64,000 nucleotides of DNA from assembly GCF_900163965.1 (NCBI RefSeq), contig NZ_FULE01000027.1, positions 1 through 64,000 of the forward strand. Reading direction: 5' to 3'. The translations under genes and the position numbers were made by a program. Of the stretch, positions 1 through 8,438 are shown piece by piece. Numbering within the stretch: the first letter of the stretch is position 1; each line of letters opens with the position of its first letter. Below the pieces are notes generated by a model. The model had not been told where the DNA came from. It ran no database searches and saw nothing but the letters and a program-made list of their open reading frames with translations. This DNA comes from Vibrio ruber DSM 16370. Its GTDB lineage: Bacteria; Pseudomonadota; Gammaproteobacteria; Enterobacterales; Vibrionaceae.

Positions 1-1172
1 CGGCCTTCGTGTTCGGTGATGGAGCAGAAAGAGCAGCCCCCGAAGCATCCGCGCATAATATTGACTGATGTTTTGATCATATCGTAGGCCGGAATTTTTG
101 CTTTGCCGTAACGCGGATGCGGTACCCGGGCGTAAGGCAGGCCAAATACAAAGTCCATCTCTTCGGTCGAAAGCGGAATCGGTGCCTGATTGACCCATAA
201 TTCCCGGTCACCATGTTTCTGGATTAAAGCGCGGCCAGAGTAGGGGTTGGTCTCCAGATGGAGTACCCGGCTTGCATGTGCATAGAGAATTCGGTCATTC
301 ACCAGTTTTTCATACGACGGCAGACGTACCGCAGTGGTTTCAGCATCGTGGCGGGAGGGACGCACCGTAATCGGCTGGGCTTGCGCCTCACTGGTGTTGG
401 TTTCACAGGCGGGTTCGGCCTGATACGGATTGGTCGGTACAAACGGTTTTCCCGGCTTTTCTATCCGCGAAGAGTCAATGATTCGGTGGGTGTCCGGCGC
501 TTGAGAGCAGATCACTGCCGTGCCGCGAATACGCGTCATCGACTGAATTGATTCTCCCTGTGCCAGCCGGTGAGCGACTTCGACCAGTGCCCGCTCGGCA
601 TTACCAAATAGCAGAATATCAGCCTTGGCATCAAATAAGATCGAACGACGGATTTTATCCGACCAATAGTCATAGTGGGCAACGCGGCGCAGGCTCGCTT
701 CAATGCCCCCTAAAACAATCGGGGTTTCTTTATAGGCTTCACGACAACGTTGGGAATAGACCAGTGTCGCGCGATCCGGCCGTTTTCCACCTTCGTTTCC
801 GGGCGTATAGGCATCATCATGACGCAATTTTTTATCCGCGGTATAACGATTAATCATCGAGTCCATGTTACCGGCAGTAATGCCAAAAAACAGGTTGGGT
901 TGCCCCAGCGTCATGAAGTCTTCTTTGTTATGCCATGCCGGCTGAGCAATAATCCCGACCCGGAATCCCTGAGCTTCGAGCAGACGGCCGATAATCGCCA
1001 TGCCAAAGCTCGGGTGATCAACATAGGCATCACCGGTCACGATGATGACATCACAGCTATCCCAGCCCAACTGATCCATTTCTTCTCGACTGGTCGGCAA
1101 AAATGGTGCGTGACCGAAGCATTTGGCCCAGTAGGGTTCATAGTGATGAATTGGCGTGGTGATACTGTGCAT
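1..1172 (-). CDS. ygiQ: YgiQ family radical SAM protein (partial, C-terminus off window)
   Basis: The reading frame runs leftwards from an ATG at 1172 and is still open at base 1, so only about 390 N-terminal codons of a protein that is usually over 700 residues are present. The N-terminus reads [20 protein letters not shown], followed by the YgiQ-typical [20 protein letters not shown] region (B12-binding-like fold). Near the left edge is the radical SAM cluster motif [10 protein letters not shown] (C-x3-C-x2-C), which binds the 4Fe-4S cluster. The family is widespread, but its substrate is not established. It is transcribed away from the membrane gene at 1382, and the two share the 1173-1381 intergenic region. 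Identification is from remembered family sequence. Confidence 0.93.
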   Translation of the reverse strand, partial: MHSITTPIHHYEPYWAKCFGHAPFLPTSREEMDQLGWDSCDVIIVTGDAYVDHPSFGMAIIGRLLEAQGFRVGIIAQPAWHNKEDFMTLGQPNLFFGITAGNMDSMINRYTADKKLRHDDAYTPGNEGGKRPDRATLVYSQRCREAYKETPIVLGGIEASLRRVAHYDYWSDKIRRSILFDAKADILLFGNAERALVEVAHRLAQGESIQSMTRIRGTAVICSQAPDTHRIIDSSRIEKPGKPFVPTNPYQAEPACETNTSEAQAQPITVRPSRHDAETTAVRLPSYEKLVNDRILYAHASRVLHLETNPYSGRALIQKHGDRELWVNQAPIPLSTEEMDFVFGLPYARVPHPRYGKAKIPAYDMIKTSVNIMRGCFGGCSFCSITEHEG

Positions 1173-1381
1173 ATTTTGACCTCATGAAAGTGCGGCGGGC
1201 ATTATAGCGGCAAGTGAGAGGCGTCGCCAGCATCATCAGTCCACAAAATAAATCGGGATATTCGTGGGTCGCGATAAACCATGGTTCACTCAATGTTCCT
1301 CAACAGAATCTGTATCATTCGCTTTCATCCGGCAATGTTTTTGGTATGATCGTATTATCTAATTTTATGCTAGATTTCGTT

Positions 1382-2062
1382 ATGTTGAACGCTTTTATTG
1401 CCGTATTGTTTCCAATGACCGCCGGAGCACAATTTATTCTTACGCTTGTTTTGATCAAAGGGGAAATTTGTCCGGGACAACGGGGGAGAATTCACCGCAT
1501 CTTACCGCTGTTGCTGGTGCTATGGTTGCTGGTCGCTTCCCAGCATTTATGGGCGCTATTGAATGTTGCTTTGATCGGTTATTTCTATTCTCAGGTCAAA
1601 ACAGGCAAGACACGACAAGAAGGGCCACTGAAAGTCCTTTATTGCGCCAACGGAGTGGCCGGACTGACGCTGTTGTATGCCATTCTGAGTGCTCCGAACT
1701 GGGTTGCTGCGGTCACGTTAGTCTTGTCATGTTTGTTGTTAGGGGCGATTGCCGCTCATTGGTTACTGACCATTGCCAGAACTCGCTTGCAAGCTTTTCA
1801 TCGTTTATTACCGGTTATCGGCATTCTGACAGCAATATTACTGACGCTGTGTATTGTGCCACTGGCTGCCAGTATGGATCCGATTCAGTTGCAAAACGTA
1901 TTGCACTCGATTCTGCTCAGTTTTTCTCTGTTAGTGACGGCCGTGATTATCTGGTCATGGCATTTACTGACGACTAAAAATGCGGATAAAGTACAGCTGG
2001 GAATTTCCTGTCTGGTGCTTTTAACGGCGATGAGCGGGTTCCACCAGTTGTATTTTTATTAA
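1382..2062 (+). CDS. Multi-pass inner-membrane protein, function unknown
   Basis: A protein of about 226 residues made almost entirely of hydrophobic segments, about six to seven predicted membrane spans, with short basic loops (for example QVKTGKTRQEG). I do not recognise a named family. The open frame extends upstream to 1214, but that extension is polar and codon-poor. The ATGs at 1346, 1367 and 1382 all lack a strong Shine-Dalgarno sequence. I chose 1382 (MLNAFIAVLF) because it puts the first helix at the N-terminus and leaves TATGAT at about 1344 as a possible -10. It is divergent from ygiQ and ends 87 bp before the DUF4250 gene, on the same strand. The start could be wrong by up to 12 codons. 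Confidence 0.7.
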   Translation: MLNAFIAVLFPMTAGAQFILTLVLIKGEICPGQRGRIHRILPLLLVLWLLVASQHLWALLNVALIGYFYSQVKTGKTRQEGPLKVLYCANGVAGLTLLYAILSAPNWVAAVTLVLSCLLLGAIAAHWLLTIARTRLQAFHRLLPVIGILTAILLTLCIVPLAASMDPIQLQNVLHSILLSFSLLVTAVIIWSWHLLTTKNADKVQLGISCLVLLTAMSGFHQLYFY

Positions 2063-2149
2063 GTTACTTGTCACGATTTCGCACTACACTTAAATCAGGT
2101 TGACTTCATTCAGGCTTACAACCTCAGAATCACCGAAAGGAGTGTAGTG

Positions 2150-2347
2150 ATGGACTTTTCAAATATTGACCGTTTAGACCATTCGATTTTGCTGGGCATC
2201 GTCAATGAGAAACTGCGACTCGAATGTGAAAGTTTTGATGATTTGGTGACGACGTATGAGTGTGACTCTCAAGCCGTGCTCGATAAGTTAGGTCATCTGG
2301 GTTATCAGTACGATCCGCTGACCAATCAGTTTAAAGCCGATCATTGA
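2150..2347 (+). CDS. DUF4250 domain-containing small protein
   Basis: A 65-residue acidic protein beginning MDFSNIDRLDHSILLGIVNE and ending in a GYQYDPLTNQF segment. The whole protein matches the pattern I know for DUF4250: an N-terminal 'D..LLSIVN.KLR' helix, then a helix-turn-helix-like central part and a C-terminal 'GY.YD...NQF'. Its function is unknown. A good Shine-Dalgarno (AAAGGAG, ending at 2142) lies 7 bases before ATG 2150; a GTG at 2147 is in frame but spaced less well. It is followed by a hairpin at 2410-2431 that it may share as terminator with the convergent Lrp-family gene. Confidence 0.85.
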   Translation: MDFSNIDRLDHSILLGIVNEKLRLECESFDDLVTTYECDSQAVLDKLGHLGYQYDPLTNQFKADH

Positions 2348-2409
2348 GCCGCTTCATTGGTCGAGAGGCAGTCATGATTGACGACCGGTGACAACAGAAA
2401 GGCGACTCG

Positions 2410-2431
2410 GGCCGGATGGTGACATCCGGCC
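2410..2431. terminator. Hairpin between convergent DUF4250 and Lrp-family genes
   Basis: Perfect 9-bp stem GGCCGGATG / CATCCGGCC with a GTGA loop, followed on the + strand by TTTGCTATT. It lies between two convergent genes and could end both transcripts. The T tract is weak, so the call is moderate. Confidence 0.6.
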
Positions 2432-2435
2432 TTTG

Positions 2436-2906
2436 CTATTCTGATTCACTGACGGGCGTGTAAAATGAGCGTTTCGGACTGTCGAGCACCACATGGGTCG
2501 TAACCCGGCGGATTTTGGGATTTTCCTGCATCAGTTTTTCGATAAATGCATCATATTCCAGCGCGGTTGCCGCGGTCACCAAGACTATCAGATCAAACTG
2601 CCCGGTGACATAATAGATCTGTTGGATATTTTCTTTCTGCTCAGCCCAGATTTTGAAGTGGGAGAGAGTCTGGTAGTTGTCCCGTTCGATTTCTAAACCG
2701 GCTAAAAAGCTCATATGATTGATCAGATACTGCGGATCAATGACTGCCACTTCCTGTTGAATCACGCCTTCCTGACGTAATTTTTTGATCCGGCGCTGTA
2801 CCGCGGACGCCGATAATCCAATTTGTTCGGCAATCCGTTCGGTTTGCAGGCGGCAATTGTGCTGCATGATATCCAGTATCTTCCTGTCGAATAAGTCAAG
2901 TTGCAT
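2436..2906 (-). CDS. Lrp/AsnC family transcriptional regulator
   Basis: 156 residues. The N-terminal winged HTH (about residues 1-60) starts MQLDLFDRKILDIMQHNCRL and contains the recognition-helix region GLSASAVQRRIKKLRQEGVI. The C-terminal half (about 65-150) has the RAM/ligand-binding pattern, including YYVTGQFDLIVLV, where the family usually has 'xxVTGxxDxxL'. It is transcribed divergently from the PLP enzyme gene at 3100 with 193 bp between them. By analogy with many Lrp-family/PLP-enzyme pairs it probably controls that gene in response to an amino acid; this is inference. It is one of the local, specific Lrp paralogues and lacks the longer N-terminus of global Lrp. Confidence 0.92.
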   Translation of the reverse strand: MQLDLFDRKILDIMQHNCRLQTERIAEQIGLSASAVQRRIKKLRQEGVIQQEVAVIDPQYLINHMSFLAGLEIERDNYQTLSHFKIWAEQKENIQQIYYVTGQFDLIVLVTAATALEYDAFIEKLMQENPKIRRVTTHVVLDSPKRSFYTPVSESE

Positions 2907-3099
2907 ATTTTAAGATCTCGAAATGCGGTTTTTCTGCATATTATGATAAAAAATGCAGAAAATCATAGTTTGATTCGGTTATTTCTCCGTTCAGCCGCTC
3001 TTGTTTCCCCGATACTATCGACTCCGGGATGGTGTGTATCCAGTACATGCCTGTCTCGTTTTCTCACTGCTGTTATGAACCTTACGGAAGCTTGTATCG

Positions 3100-4314
3100 A
3101 TGTCTGAGTCTAAGTCCCCGCAGTATTGTCCGGAAACACTGGCACTTTCAGCCGGTTTTGTGCCGGATCACCAAACCAAAACCACAACTCCCGATATTAC
3201 GATGTCGGTGAACCACTGTTTTGTACCGGAGGAAGGGTCGTTTTCTGCCAACGGGATTGAGGATTTGGCCGATGCGCCTTTTTTGTATGCCGGCTGGACC
3301 AATCCGACCGTCCGACAGCTTGAACAGCGGATTGCAGCACTGGAATGTACCGATGATGCCTATGCAACGATGACAGGAATGGCGGCACTGTCAGCGGTGT
3401 TTTTTTCACTGTTACGTGCCGGCGATCATTTGATTATCAGCGATGTCTGCTATGCCGCAGTTTATGAGTTGGCAAGAGACGTTTTGCCTGACTACGGGAT
3501 TGAAGTGACCGCGGTGAATCTGACCGATCTCGATGCGGTGGTGCAGGCAATTCGGCCCAATACCCGGTTGATCCATGCCGAGAGCCCTTGCAACCCTTTA
3601 TTGCGTCTGACTGATCTGGCGCAACTGGCACATGTCGCCAAACAGCATCAGGTGTTGCTGTCGGTGGATTCAACCTTTGCGACACCGGTGATTACGCGTC
3701 CGGCAGTGCTGGGGGCTGATCTTGTCATTCACTCACTGACCAAGTTTATCAATGGTCACGGTGATGCATTGGGTGGGTGTGTCGCGGGGAACAAAGCTTT
3801 GATTGCACAAATTCGTTCCAGAGCGGCAGCGCATTTTGGAGCTACGATCAGCGCACAAAATGCCTGGCTGATTATGCGTGGCATCGAGACCTTGTATCCC
3901 CGGATGAAAACCATCAGTGATTCGGCGCATCAAATCGCGCAATGGCTGGAAAATCATCCCCGGGTGAAGCAAGTCAATTATCCGGGGCTCACATCTCATC
4001 CTCAATATGCACTGGCACAGGAACAGATGGCTTATGGTGGCGGGATTATCGTTTTTCAGGTCGATGCGCTGGATGATATTGCACAGCGGTTTGCCAGAGA
4101 TGCCCGTTTATTTTACTACGCTTATTCTATCGGGCACCAGCGGAGTCTGGCGGTCTTACTGAAGACGGCTGACTTGATGACATCGACTTACCGGATGACA
4201 GCGGAACAGGAACAACAGTTTCGACATTATGCCGGAGACGGGGTATTGCGGTTGTCAATTGGTCTGGAAAACCCGCACGATCTGATAGAAGAGCTTGAGC
4301 AGCTATTGCGTTGA
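3100..4314 (+). CDS. PLP-dependent trans-sulfuration family enzyme (cystathionine/methionine lyase-like)
   Basis: 404 residues, the usual length for the Cys/Met metabolism PLP family. The PLP lysine is K215 in HSLTKFINGHGDALGG, a motif closest to methionine gamma-lyase (GHGD) rather than cystathionine beta-lyase. D190 in VDSTFATP should contact the pyridine nitrogen. The stacking tyrosine is kept (SDVCYAAVY, Y118), but the cysteine that follows it in classical methionine gamma-lyases is absent. The C-terminal active-site segment (FYYAYSIGHQRSL) departs from the usual 'SLGGxESL'. The substrate is therefore uncertain; a sulfur amino acid or related lyase is most likely. An Lrp-family regulator is divergent and an amino acid ABC importer follows 297 bp downstream. 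The start is ATG 3100. Confidence 0.85.
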   Translation: MSESKSPQYCPETLALSAGFVPDHQTKTTTPDITMSVNHCFVPEEGSFSANGIEDLADAPFLYAGWTNPTVRQLEQRIAALECTDDAYATMTGMAALSAVFFSLLRAGDHLIISDVCYAAVYELARDVLPDYGIEVTAVNLTDLDAVVQAIRPNTRLIHAESPCNPLLRLTDLAQLAHVAKQHQVLLSVDSTFATPVITRPAVLGADLVIHSLTKFINGHGDALGGCVAGNKALIAQIRSRAAAHFGATISAQNAWLIMRGIETLYPRMKTISDSAHQIAQWLENHPRVKQVNYPGLTSHPQYALAQEQMAYGGGIIVFQVDALDDIAQRFARDARLFYYAYSIGHQRSLAVLLKTADLMTSTYRMTAEQEQQFRHYAGDGVLRLSIGLENPHDLIEELEQLLR

Positions 4315-4611
4315 TGCGCGCCTTTGTTTGTTGAGTACGTTTCTCATCCTGCTCAATCAAAAGAAGAAAATAGTCCATCAAAGAGAAGGGAGACAGATAA
4401 AGCGGAAAACGGCAACAGTTGAATGTCCCAGTGACTTGACTCTTTTGTAAACAAGCGTGTGATTGATTGTGACGAAAGTATTGAAAAGTGCTACTGTTCT
4501 GTCGCACTATACTAAAGATAACTTTGCTGAATAATTCGGCAAAGTTGATAACACAACATCGCATTTCTTGAAAGAAATGGTCACGGAATATAAAAATCAT
4601 AAAGGGATAGT

Positions 4612-5418
4612 ATGAATAAAATATTAAAATCAGCGATTGCCGGAGCGGTACTTGCCTGCTCTGCATGGACGACTCAGGTTTATGCCGCACAATCTGCACT
4701 GGAAAACATCCTCAATAAAGGAGAGCTCAGAGCTTGTTTTGATGCGGGTTATGTACCATTTGAAATGAAGACCAAAGATGGTCGTTTTGTCGGCTTCGAC
4801 TTAGATATAGCAAAACATATGGCACGTTCTATCGGCGTGAAATTTGTGCCGGTCAATACCGCATGGGACGGGATTATTCCTGCTTTGCAGACCGACAAAT
4901 GCGATATCATCATTTCCGGGATGACCATTACACCGGAACGCAATCTGAAAGTTAATTTTGCCGACCCTTATATTGTTATCGGACAGTCGGTACTGATTTC
5001 CCCTAAACTGGCGGGCAAAGTGAAAAGTTATCAGGACCTCAACGATCCGAAATATACTTTAACCAGCAAGCTGGGAACAACGGGAGCAGAAGCGGCAAAA
5101 CGGTATATCTCGAAGGCGAAGCTGGATCTCTATGACACTGAAGTCGATGCTGTACTGCAAGTCTCCAACGGTAAAGCCGACGCTTATGTATATGACTTGC
5201 CGTATAATGCTATCTATGCCGCACAGCACCCTCAGCAAGTAACACATCTGGATACGCCATTTACCTATGAACCGCTGGGATGGGCGATTCGTCAGGATGA
5301 CCCTAATTTCCTCAACTTCCTGAATAATTACCTGCGTCAGGTAAAAGGAGACGGGACTTATCAGCGTATTTATGATAAATGGTTCAAGTCTGATAGCTGG
5401 TTGAAGGACGTTCAGTAA
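4612..5418 (+). CDS. Amino acid ABC transporter, periplasmic substrate-binding protein
   Basis: 268 residues. A Sec signal peptide (MNKILKSAIAGAVLACSAW, cleavage near VYA-AQ at about 26) is followed by an SBP family 3 domain: GELRACFDAGYVPFEM, the GFDLDIAKHMA helix, ISGMTITPERNLKVNFADPY and GTTGAEAAKRYISKAK. These are hallmarks of polar amino acid binding proteins. It captures the amino acid in the periplasm and delivers it to the permease encoded next. It is the first of three genes (SBP, permease, ATPase). The 297-bp upstream region contains a possible -10 (TATACT, 4508-4513) and an 8-bp inverted repeat AACTTTGC/GCAAAGTT (4520-4546) that may be regulatory. The specific ligand cannot be read from the sequence. 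Confidence 0.9.
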   Translation: MNKILKSAIAGAVLACSAWTTQVYAAQSALENILNKGELRACFDAGYVPFEMKTKDGRFVGFDLDIAKHMARSIGVKFVPVNTAWDGIIPALQTDKCDIIISGMTITPERNLKVNFADPYIVIGQSVLISPKLAGKVKSYQDLNDPKYTLTSKLGTTGAEAAKRYISKAKLDLYDTEVDAVLQVSNGKADAYVYDLPYNAIYAAQHPQQVTHLDTPFTYEPLGWAIRQDDPNFLNFLNNYLRQVKGDGTYQRIYDKWFKSDSWLKDVQ

Positions 5419-5508
5419 TTTCCTCGCTATTATACTCAATTAATATGAAGTACCGGACTTGGGGTTTCCCTTGTCCGGGTGAGCAGTAAACACAAGAGAA
5501 TCATTGTA

Positions 5509-6453
5509 ATGCAGTCAAAATCCAGCCGTTGGATAGGTCATGGAATTTATGCCGTAATTATGGTGTTGTTGGTGAGTGGTATTTATTTCTCCGGCAAAAC
5601 GATTAATTATAACTGGCATTGGGATCGGTTATGGCCTTATGTTGTTAATACTGAGATGCAGGATATCCGTGCCCATGGGGATGGTGTATCTGTTATCGAA
5701 GGCCATACAATCATTGTGAAATTTGATAACGGAGCCCCTGATCAGGTCATCAAATCATATGATCAACGAGCGATTGGTAATGGTGACTTAATTTTCGAAG
5801 GGGATACGGTTGCCCGGGTTGAAGATTGGAAGTTCGGGCCGATCGCTGTCGGGCTTTGGGTGACGGTAAAAATCTCGTTCATCTCACTCTTTTTTGCCAT
5901 TTTCTTGGGGCTGATTTTCGGACTGATGCGGGTCGCAAAAAATCAGACTGCCCGGGACCTGTCTCTGACGTATGTTGAAATTATTCGCGGTACACCGTTA
6001 CTGGTGCAAATTTTCATCGTCTATTTCTTTATTGGTACTGTACTGGATTTGGATCGATTTACCGCGGGTGTGGTTGCACTGTCGGTGTTTACCGGTGCTT
6101 ATGTTGCAGAAATTATCCGGGCGGGGATTCAGTCGGTATCCAGTGGTCAAATGGAAGCTGCACGTTCATTGGGGATGACTTATCCTCAGGCGATGATGTA
6201 TGTCATATTGCCACAAGCGTTTAAGAGAACGCTGCCACCGCTCGCCGGGCAATTTATTAATTTGATTAAGGATTCGTCATTGGTTTCGGTGATTTCAATT
6301 ACGGATCTGACCAAGGCTGGTCGGGAAGTCGTTGCAGGGAGCTTTGCCCCTTTTGAAGTCTGGTTTACCGTTGCAGCACTTTATCTGCTCGTCACCGGCT
6401 CACTTTCGTGGGCGATCCAAGTGTTAGAAAAGAGGTTATCCGCTAGTGACTAA
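5509..6453 (+). CDS. Amino acid ABC transporter permease with a periplasmic insert
   Basis: 314 residues from ATG 5509 (AAGAGA lies 9-14 bases upstream; a GTG at 5479 is in frame but has no ribosome site). The C-terminal 210 residues are a HisM/GlnP-type permease domain with the EAA loop [20 protein letters not shown], which docks onto the ATPase. Unlike the usual 220-240 residue permeases, the first membrane span (about 12-32) is followed by about 75 mostly polar residues ([12 protein letters not shown] to [10 protein letters not shown]) before the next span, which I predict to be periplasmic. It lies 90 bp after the SBP gene and its end overlaps the ATPase start by 8 bp. Confidence 0.9.
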   Translation: MQSKSSRWIGHGIYAVIMVLLVSGIYFSGKTINYNWHWDRLWPYVVNTEMQDIRAHGDGVSVIEGHTIIVKFDNGAPDQVIKSYDQRAIGNGDLIFEGDTVARVEDWKFGPIAVGLWVTVKISFISLFFAIFLGLIFGLMRVAKNQTARDLSLTYVEIIRGTPLLVQIFIVYFFIGTVLDLDRFTAGVVALSVFTGAYVAEIIRAGIQSVSSGQMEAARSLGMTYPQAMMYVILPQAFKRTLPPLAGQFINLIKDSSLVSVISITDLTKAGREVVAGSFAPFEVWFTVAALYLLVTGSLSWAIQVLEKRLSASD

Positions 6454-7201
6454 TAATCAATATTCCGGTGAAGATATGATTGTTGCCAAAGGGATTGAAA
6501 AATTTTATCCCAATGGCTGCCACGCACTAAAATCGGTCAGTGCGACGGTGAGAAGAGGTGAAGTCGTTGCGATTATCGGGCCTTCCGGCTCAGGGAAATC
6601 CACGTTCTTGCGGACCTTGAATCAACTTGAAGCCATTAATGAAGGTTCGATTATCGTCGATGGTATCGATATGTATGCCAAATCAACAGATATCAATCAA
6701 CTGCGACAAAATGTCGGGATGGTGTTTCAAAGCTTTAACTTATTTCCCCATAAGACAGCTTTAGAAAATGTGATGCTGGCACCGATGAAAGTGGCCAAAC
6801 GTCCGGTGAAAGAGGTGGAAGTCGCCGCGAAAGCGTTGATGAAGCGTGTTGGTCTGGCTGATCGGATGAACAACTATCCTTCTCATCTGTCCGGCGGCCA
6901 GCAGCAACGTGTGGCGATTGCCCGGGCGTTGGCGATGGAGCCGGATTTGATGTTGTTCGATGAACCCACTTCGGCGCTTGACCCGGAAATGGTCGGTGAA
7001 GTGTTGGATGTGATTAAAGGATTGGCAGCAGAGGGTATGACGATGGTGATCGTGACTCATGAAATGGGATTCGCCAAAGAGGTTGCCGACCGCGTGTTAT
7101 TCATGGAGGAAGGCGCATTGTTGGTTGATGATACGCCTCAGGTGGTATTTGAATCGCCGCCTCATCCTCGCTTACAACAATTTCTTGCCAAAATTTTATA
7201 A
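6446..7201 (+). CDS. Amino acid ABC transporter ATP-binding protein
   Basis: 251 residues. Walker A is GPSGSGKST, the Q-loop lies in [12 protein letters not shown], the signature is LSGGQQQR, Walker B is [12 protein letters not shown], and the switch histidine is in [10 protein letters not shown]. This is a GlnQ/HisP-type ATPase that powers the importer. The GTG start at 6446 overlaps the permease by 8 bp with AGAGGT 9 bp upstream, implying translational coupling; an ATG at 6476 is possible but too close to its purine tract. A strong hairpin terminator follows directly. Confidence 0.93.
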   Translation: MTNNQYSGEDMIVAKGIEKFYPNGCHALKSVSATVRRGEVVAIIGPSGSGKSTFLRTLNQLEAINEGSIIVDGIDMYAKSTDINQLRQNVGMVFQSFNLFPHKTALENVMLAPMKVAKRPVKEVEVAAKALMKRVGLADRMNNYPSHLSGGQQQRVAIARALAMEPDLMLFDEPTSALDPEMVGEVLDVIKGLAAEGMTMVIVTHEMGFAKEVADRVLFMEEGALLVDDTPQVVFESPPHPRLQQFLAKIL

Positions 7202-7207
7202 TACAAT

Positions 7208-7231
7208 CTTCCGCCAGTTGACTGGCGGAAG
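7208..7231. terminator. Hairpin terminator after the ABC importer operon
   Basis: Perfect 10-bp stem CTTCCGCCAG / CTGGCGGAAG with a TTGA loop, followed by TCGTTTCT. It sits 7 bp after the ATPase stop codon and 10 bp before the convergent metR end, so it may serve both. Confidence 0.75.
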
Positions 7232-7240
7232 TCGTTTCTA

Positions 7241-8152
7241 TCAGGCGATTTTTATCCCTTCTAAGTGTGTTTTACACTGTTGTCGGGCTGTCGCAAAGAA
7301 AGCCTGTAGATAGCGTTTCTCTTTTTCCCCATGCCGTACAGCAGCAAACAGTCGCCGCCATAATCCTTGCCCCAGTGGTTTACTGGTGATCAGACGCTGG
7401 CGGGAGAATTCACTGATGGCCCAGTTGGGGAGTGCCGCAACCCCCAGTCCGGCTGAAACCATCTGCACCAGCATGAGCGTATTGTCTGCCTGTTTCCATT
7501 TCATCGGCTCTACACCGGCCGGTTGAAGAAAGTGTTTGTATACATCAAGACGCTGTTTGGGAACCGGATAAGTCAACATGGTCTGTCCGGTTAAATCTGT
7601 CGGTTGAATCGCAGCGGCGTCTGCCAGCGGATGATTGATTGCAGTGACGAGACGCATTTCAAAATCAAACAACGGTTCATAATGGATTTCTGAGCGGGGC
7701 ATAATGTCCGAGGTGATCAAGAGATCAAGCTCTCCCGCGAGTAGCGCAGGCAGCGGTTCAAACCCAAATCCGGAAGAAAAATCCAACGTTACATCCGGCC
7801 AGCTGATCTGATATTCCTTAAGTGCCGGCATCAGCCATTGAAAGCAAGAATGGCAGTCGATTGCCATGTGCAGGCGACCATTGACATCTTCTTTGAGACT
7901 GGCGATTTGGTGCTCGGCCTGAGCCATTCGCGGCAAGACATCTTCCGCCAGTCTGAGCAAAATTTCACCTTCGGAGGTAAACCGAACCGGCCGTGTTTTT
8001 CTGAGAAACAGCGGGCTGCCAATGCGTGATTCCAGATCTTTAATCTGATGAGACAGAGCGGATTGGGTCAGGTGCAGCGCGGTCGCCGTTGCGGTTAAAG
8101 AACCGGTATCTCGAAGGGAAATCAATGTCTTAAGATGTTTGATTTCTAACAT
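7241..8152 (-). CDS. metR: LysR-family methionine regulator MetR
   Basis: 303 residues, the standard length for MetR. The N-terminal HTH (about 1-60) reads MLEIKHLKTLISLRDTGSLT, with LTQSALSHQIKDLE as the recognition region. The effector domain contains MAIDCHSCFQWLMPAL and SSGFGFEPLPALL, as in MetR proteins that sense homocysteine. It activates metE, from which it is divergent with 286 bp between the starts, the classical metR/metE arrangement. I see no perfect TGAA-N5-TTCA MetR site in the interval, but two MetJ-like boxes are present. Confidence 0.95.
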   Translation of the reverse strand: MLEIKHLKTLISLRDTGSLTATATALHLTQSALSHQIKDLESRIGSPLFLRKTRPVRFTSEGEILLRLAEDVLPRMAQAEHQIASLKEDVNGRLHMAIDCHSCFQWLMPALKEYQISWPDVTLDFSSGFGFEPLPALLAGELDLLITSDIMPRSEIHYEPLFDFEMRLVTAINHPLADAAAIQPTDLTGQTMLTYPVPKQRLDVYKHFLQPAGVEPMKWKQADNTLMLVQMVSAGLGVAALPNWAISEFSRQRLITSKPLGQGLWRRLFAAVRHGEKEKRYLQAFFATARQQCKTHLEGIKIA

Positions 8153-8221
8153 GAGTTTTCCTCATTCATGATAAATCATGTTGAATATTTTTACTAAACT
8201 ACGCTGAAATCAGGCGCATGT

Positions 8222-8237
8222 AAACATCCGGACGTCT
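8222..8237. promoter_or_regulatory. Candidate MetJ box pair, metR-proximal
   Basis: Two adjacent 8-mers, AAACATCC and GGACGTCT, match the MetJ consensus AGACGTCT at 5 and 7 of 8 positions. MetJ binds as dimers to tandem 8-bp boxes. It lies 70 bp upstream of metR, in the metR-metE intergenic region. Assigned by eye. Confidence 0.5.
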
Positions 8238-8341
8238 ATATGAGTTACTTAATTTCAATTTATTTTTATGACTATGAATTTTATTAATGTAACGGTTGAA
8301 CAATTGGCGATTGGCAGGGAAATCATTTTGTACGATATTTT

Positions 8342-8357
8342 AGCCATCCAGACATCT
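8342..8357. promoter_or_regulatory. Candidate MetJ box pair, metE-proximal
   Basis: Adjacent 8-mers AGCCATCC and AGACATCT match the MetJ consensus at 5 and 7 of 8 positions, the same quality pattern as the pair at 8222-8237. The site lies 81 bp upstream of the metE start, a plausible promoter position for repression by S-adenosylmethionine-bound MetJ. Confidence 0.5.
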
Positions 8358-8438
8358 TTAATGGTCTGAACGATTAGTCAGTAACCCGATCAATCCGTAT
8401 CAATATTCACGGCAAACAATAATCAAAGGATGGTATTC

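Noticed and set aside
258-1187. Several + strand ORFs over the first 1.2 kb
   Set aside because: They are antisense to ygiQ, whose radical SAM motif and N-terminus are clear on the minus strand.
8153-8438. Cobalamin riboswitch upstream of metE
   Set aside because: No B12-box-like element or long structured leader was seen; the interval looks like a MetR/MetJ promoter region.
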